Of a stretch of 64,000 nucleotides of DNA, positions 61,901 through 64,000 are shown one piece after another. The stretch comes from Stercorarius parasiticus (lineage: Eukaryota; Chordata; Aves; Charadriiformes; Stercorariidae). The translations under genes were made by a program, and so were the position numbers. The notes beneath the pieces were generated by a model. The model was not told where the DNA came from. It searched no databases and was given only the letters and a program-made list of their open reading frames with translations. The stretch lies in NCBI GenBank assembly GCA_013396915.1, contig VWZL01000274.1, positions 399,051 to 463,050 on the forward strand, written 5' to 3'. The first letter of the stretch is position 1, and every line of letters starts with the position of its first letter.

Positions 61901-64000
61901 TGGGGTATGCTCAATAGCACTATATGTTGACTGCCCCAAGTCTAGCTCTTCAGACAGACTTGGTGACAGATTCTAACAGGCCTGCTGATACCTACTGTGA
62001 CCCTGAATCAAAGGATTCACAGGAATCACTGCTGGGCTGGAGTTGCTCCACTTCTGTAGTTGAAATGCAAATGTCAGTTGCTAATTACAAGCTCTTTTCA
62101 TCCTAAACCAGAACCTTTTAAGATCTCTCTGATAGTTACTAGCAAGTTGCTGCTTGCATTTTTTTTCTTATTTAGGAATGGTAGCATCCCCACAAGATCC
62201 CCATGAGACCCACACAAAAAGTGCAAGGAGAATTCAGATGAAAGTTTTGGGTCTTGCTGTGTAAGAAGTGCCATCCAGCCAGATCATTTGCATCCAGCCC
62301 AAGCCCTGAAGCACCCCCAGGGACCCACTGCCTCCTGGAAACAGGAGAATCAGTGATGCCCAAGAGAAATAGTGATGCCTAGTGACACTTCCCCAGCTTG
62401 GGGCACACTGATCAAATAACGCTTGCTTCCAATGAAATGCCTTAGGTGGAGCCTTCTGAAGTTTTCTAGGAGTTACTGATGAACCAGAAACTTATCAGCT
62501 AGCCCTGGCTCTCTGCTTTCTACCAGTCACACAGACAATTCTGAACCGCAACCTCAGCCGCAGTATTCAGGGACTTTCCAAATACTGGAGCAGCCACTTC
62601 CATTTCAGACCCAGCAGGGCCAGCTCTGGAGCTCATAGCCTGTACAGATGAGGAGGAGGATGGTGGTACTACACTGCACAGGTGCAGAGTGCACATTCAA
62701 AAGCACCTATACAGCATGTGTTCAGCCCAAGAAAAGACTGGGTAGCTCTGGTATGGGATACATATGCTGTGTGCATGGCACCAGACTGGCAGAGGTCTTT
62801 ATGTTACTCACTGTCAGCCAGAGGCGTTGGTACAAGAGCTCACTGCTGCCAAGTGTTATCTTACAGGGGGAAAAGAGAGCCTTGTGGACTGTTCCCACAT
62901 ACCCTTTGCCTGGGACAGCTGTTTGGTGTCAGGATCCTTCAGGTGGCTGCTGAGGACCTCTTGGGTTGTGGAGAGGCTCTGATTGTCAAGGCTCAGCATT
63001 ACTGTTCCATGAAAAGAAATGTAATAGGCACCTGGGATTAAAGAGGAGAAAAGTGTGGTTAAGGGTCTTTGCTGCACAGGCCTCCTGAGCTGAACACCGC
63101 TGGTGGGATCAAACCAGCTGTGCTAAGGACATTCTCTTCCCAATAGCACAGCCTGAAAGGGTAATGCCAGTCCCATGCTGAAGTTGCATATTAGAGAGGA
63201 CAGAGGTGCACTGTGGCACTGGGAACACTCCTGCCCCAATTGTTTCTTGATCACTTGAATTATTATCACTGGAACTTTCCTAGCTCTAATTTCTATTAAA
63301 AAATTAAAATACGCTTTGCTAGCTTTAAGGTTGCTGTAAGTTTATTGGATTTAAACCTTGTGAAAGCTACAACCAAAAAACAATTTAAAAGAAGCTGCAG
63401 CTTCTGATACTCAGTCAGATATTTCTGGAAAGACAGAATTAGATTACTGTAGAGATACACACTCCACTCTGCCTCAAACCCCGTGAATGCGTGGCTGGGG
63501 AGCCAGCCAACCCACTGAACAAATCTAGTCCAAAGCCAAGTGCAGGGGAACTGGGGAATGGAGAAAGGGTGGGTTTTGCCTGGCCAAGTGCTTGAAAGTG
63601 ACACTAGCTACGTGATCTGCCAATTCTGCCGGGGGCAAATTTGGGAAGCAGCCCAGCTTCTCAATAACCTTATGCTGTGCCAAGGAATCTCATGCATGCT
63701 GCGCTGCTAACCAACCAGGGTGGGTCCTGCTGGCTCTTCAGTGCCTGCCCTTATCTCAAACTGGTGACAGGAATGCAGAGACTGTACCTACCAAACCTGC
63801 TTCCAAAAGGGATTAGCAACCCCAGCCTTCTTCCCACAAAGGCTTTCTGTGCCAGCAGGCCACTCCAAGGAGAGAGGGGCTGCTGAGCCTTGTCTCCTGC
63901 TGTAAAAGGGAAATGTGCTGCATGGCAGCAAGAAAGCAGGGATGTTAGTGATGCATCCGCCTCTACAGTGCTGAACGTGTTGCCTGGAGCTGCCTGGTGT
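58976..64000. other. Terminal intergenic stretch; no gene recognised
   Basis: No exon or RNA gene was recognised. It contains a G-rich run at 59996-60013 (G5-T-G6-T-G5) followed by A/C-rich DNA, and a T-run near 62160. The frames present (up to 124 codons) have no recognisable domains. Confidence 0.6.

Noticed and set aside
62682..63041. Overlapping Cys-containing plus-strand frames that at first sight recall scavenger-receptor spacing
   Set aside because: The SRCR cysteine and Trp spacing is absent, two frames compete and no splice sites frame an exon.
1..64000. CRISPR arrays, operons, insertion sequences or other prokaryotic systems
   Set aside because: The DNA is vertebrate nuclear sequence with GT-AG introns, CR1 elements and CpG islands. 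No regularly spaced repeats were seen.

Overview
The window is vertebrate nuclear DNA, and almost certainly from a bird. It carries CR1 LINE fragments in several age classes, including a clear chicken-type CR1 3' tail at about 34.45-34.55 kb. Introns are short, no young mammalian repeats are seen, and the only recognisable protein gene encodes a chemokine with avian-type residues. There are no bacterial-style operons, no CRISPR array and no intact mobile-element gene. Most of the open reading frames I examined are chance frames in non-coding DNA.

The one gene I can support is CXCL12 (SDF-1), complete and on the minus strand from about 28.22 kb down to about 9.44 kb. Exon 1 (signal peptide) ends at 28102, exon 2 is 22770-22653 and exon 3 is 19235-19149. 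The alpha isoform reads through to a stop at 19147-19145. A 16-nt coding piece of exon 4 (13557-13542) gives the beta isoform. Coding lengths are 61, 118, 87 and 16 nt. They yield an 89-residue alpha form and a 93-residue beta form, with consensus splice sites at every junction. Exon 4 continues as a 3' UTR of about 4.1 kb to a poly(A) signal at 9465-9460.

Layout: 1-9.44 kb is non-coding DNA beyond the gene's 3' end, with an old CR1-like relic at 7.57-7.91 kb. From 9.44 to 28.22 kb is CXCL12. Its intron 3 holds MIR-like SINE relics and a distinctive AT-rich block at 16.45-17.26 kb. A CpG island (about 26.4-28.7 kb, with a 49-N assembly gap) covers the promoter, exon 1 and the start of intron 1. 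A second GC-rich island without a recognisable gene lies at about 30.1-30.8 kb. From 31 to 64 kb I find no gene, only CR1 relics, microsatellites, a polypyrimidine tract and AT-rich stretches that could be conserved regulatory DNA. The neighbourhood looks like a gene-poor regulatory domain around a developmental chemokine.

I do not see a new biological system. The points most worth checking are the alpha 3' end or conserved element in intron 3, the orphan CpG island upstream, an AT-rich element just upstream of the promoter, and substitutions in the receptor-docking loop of CXCL12.
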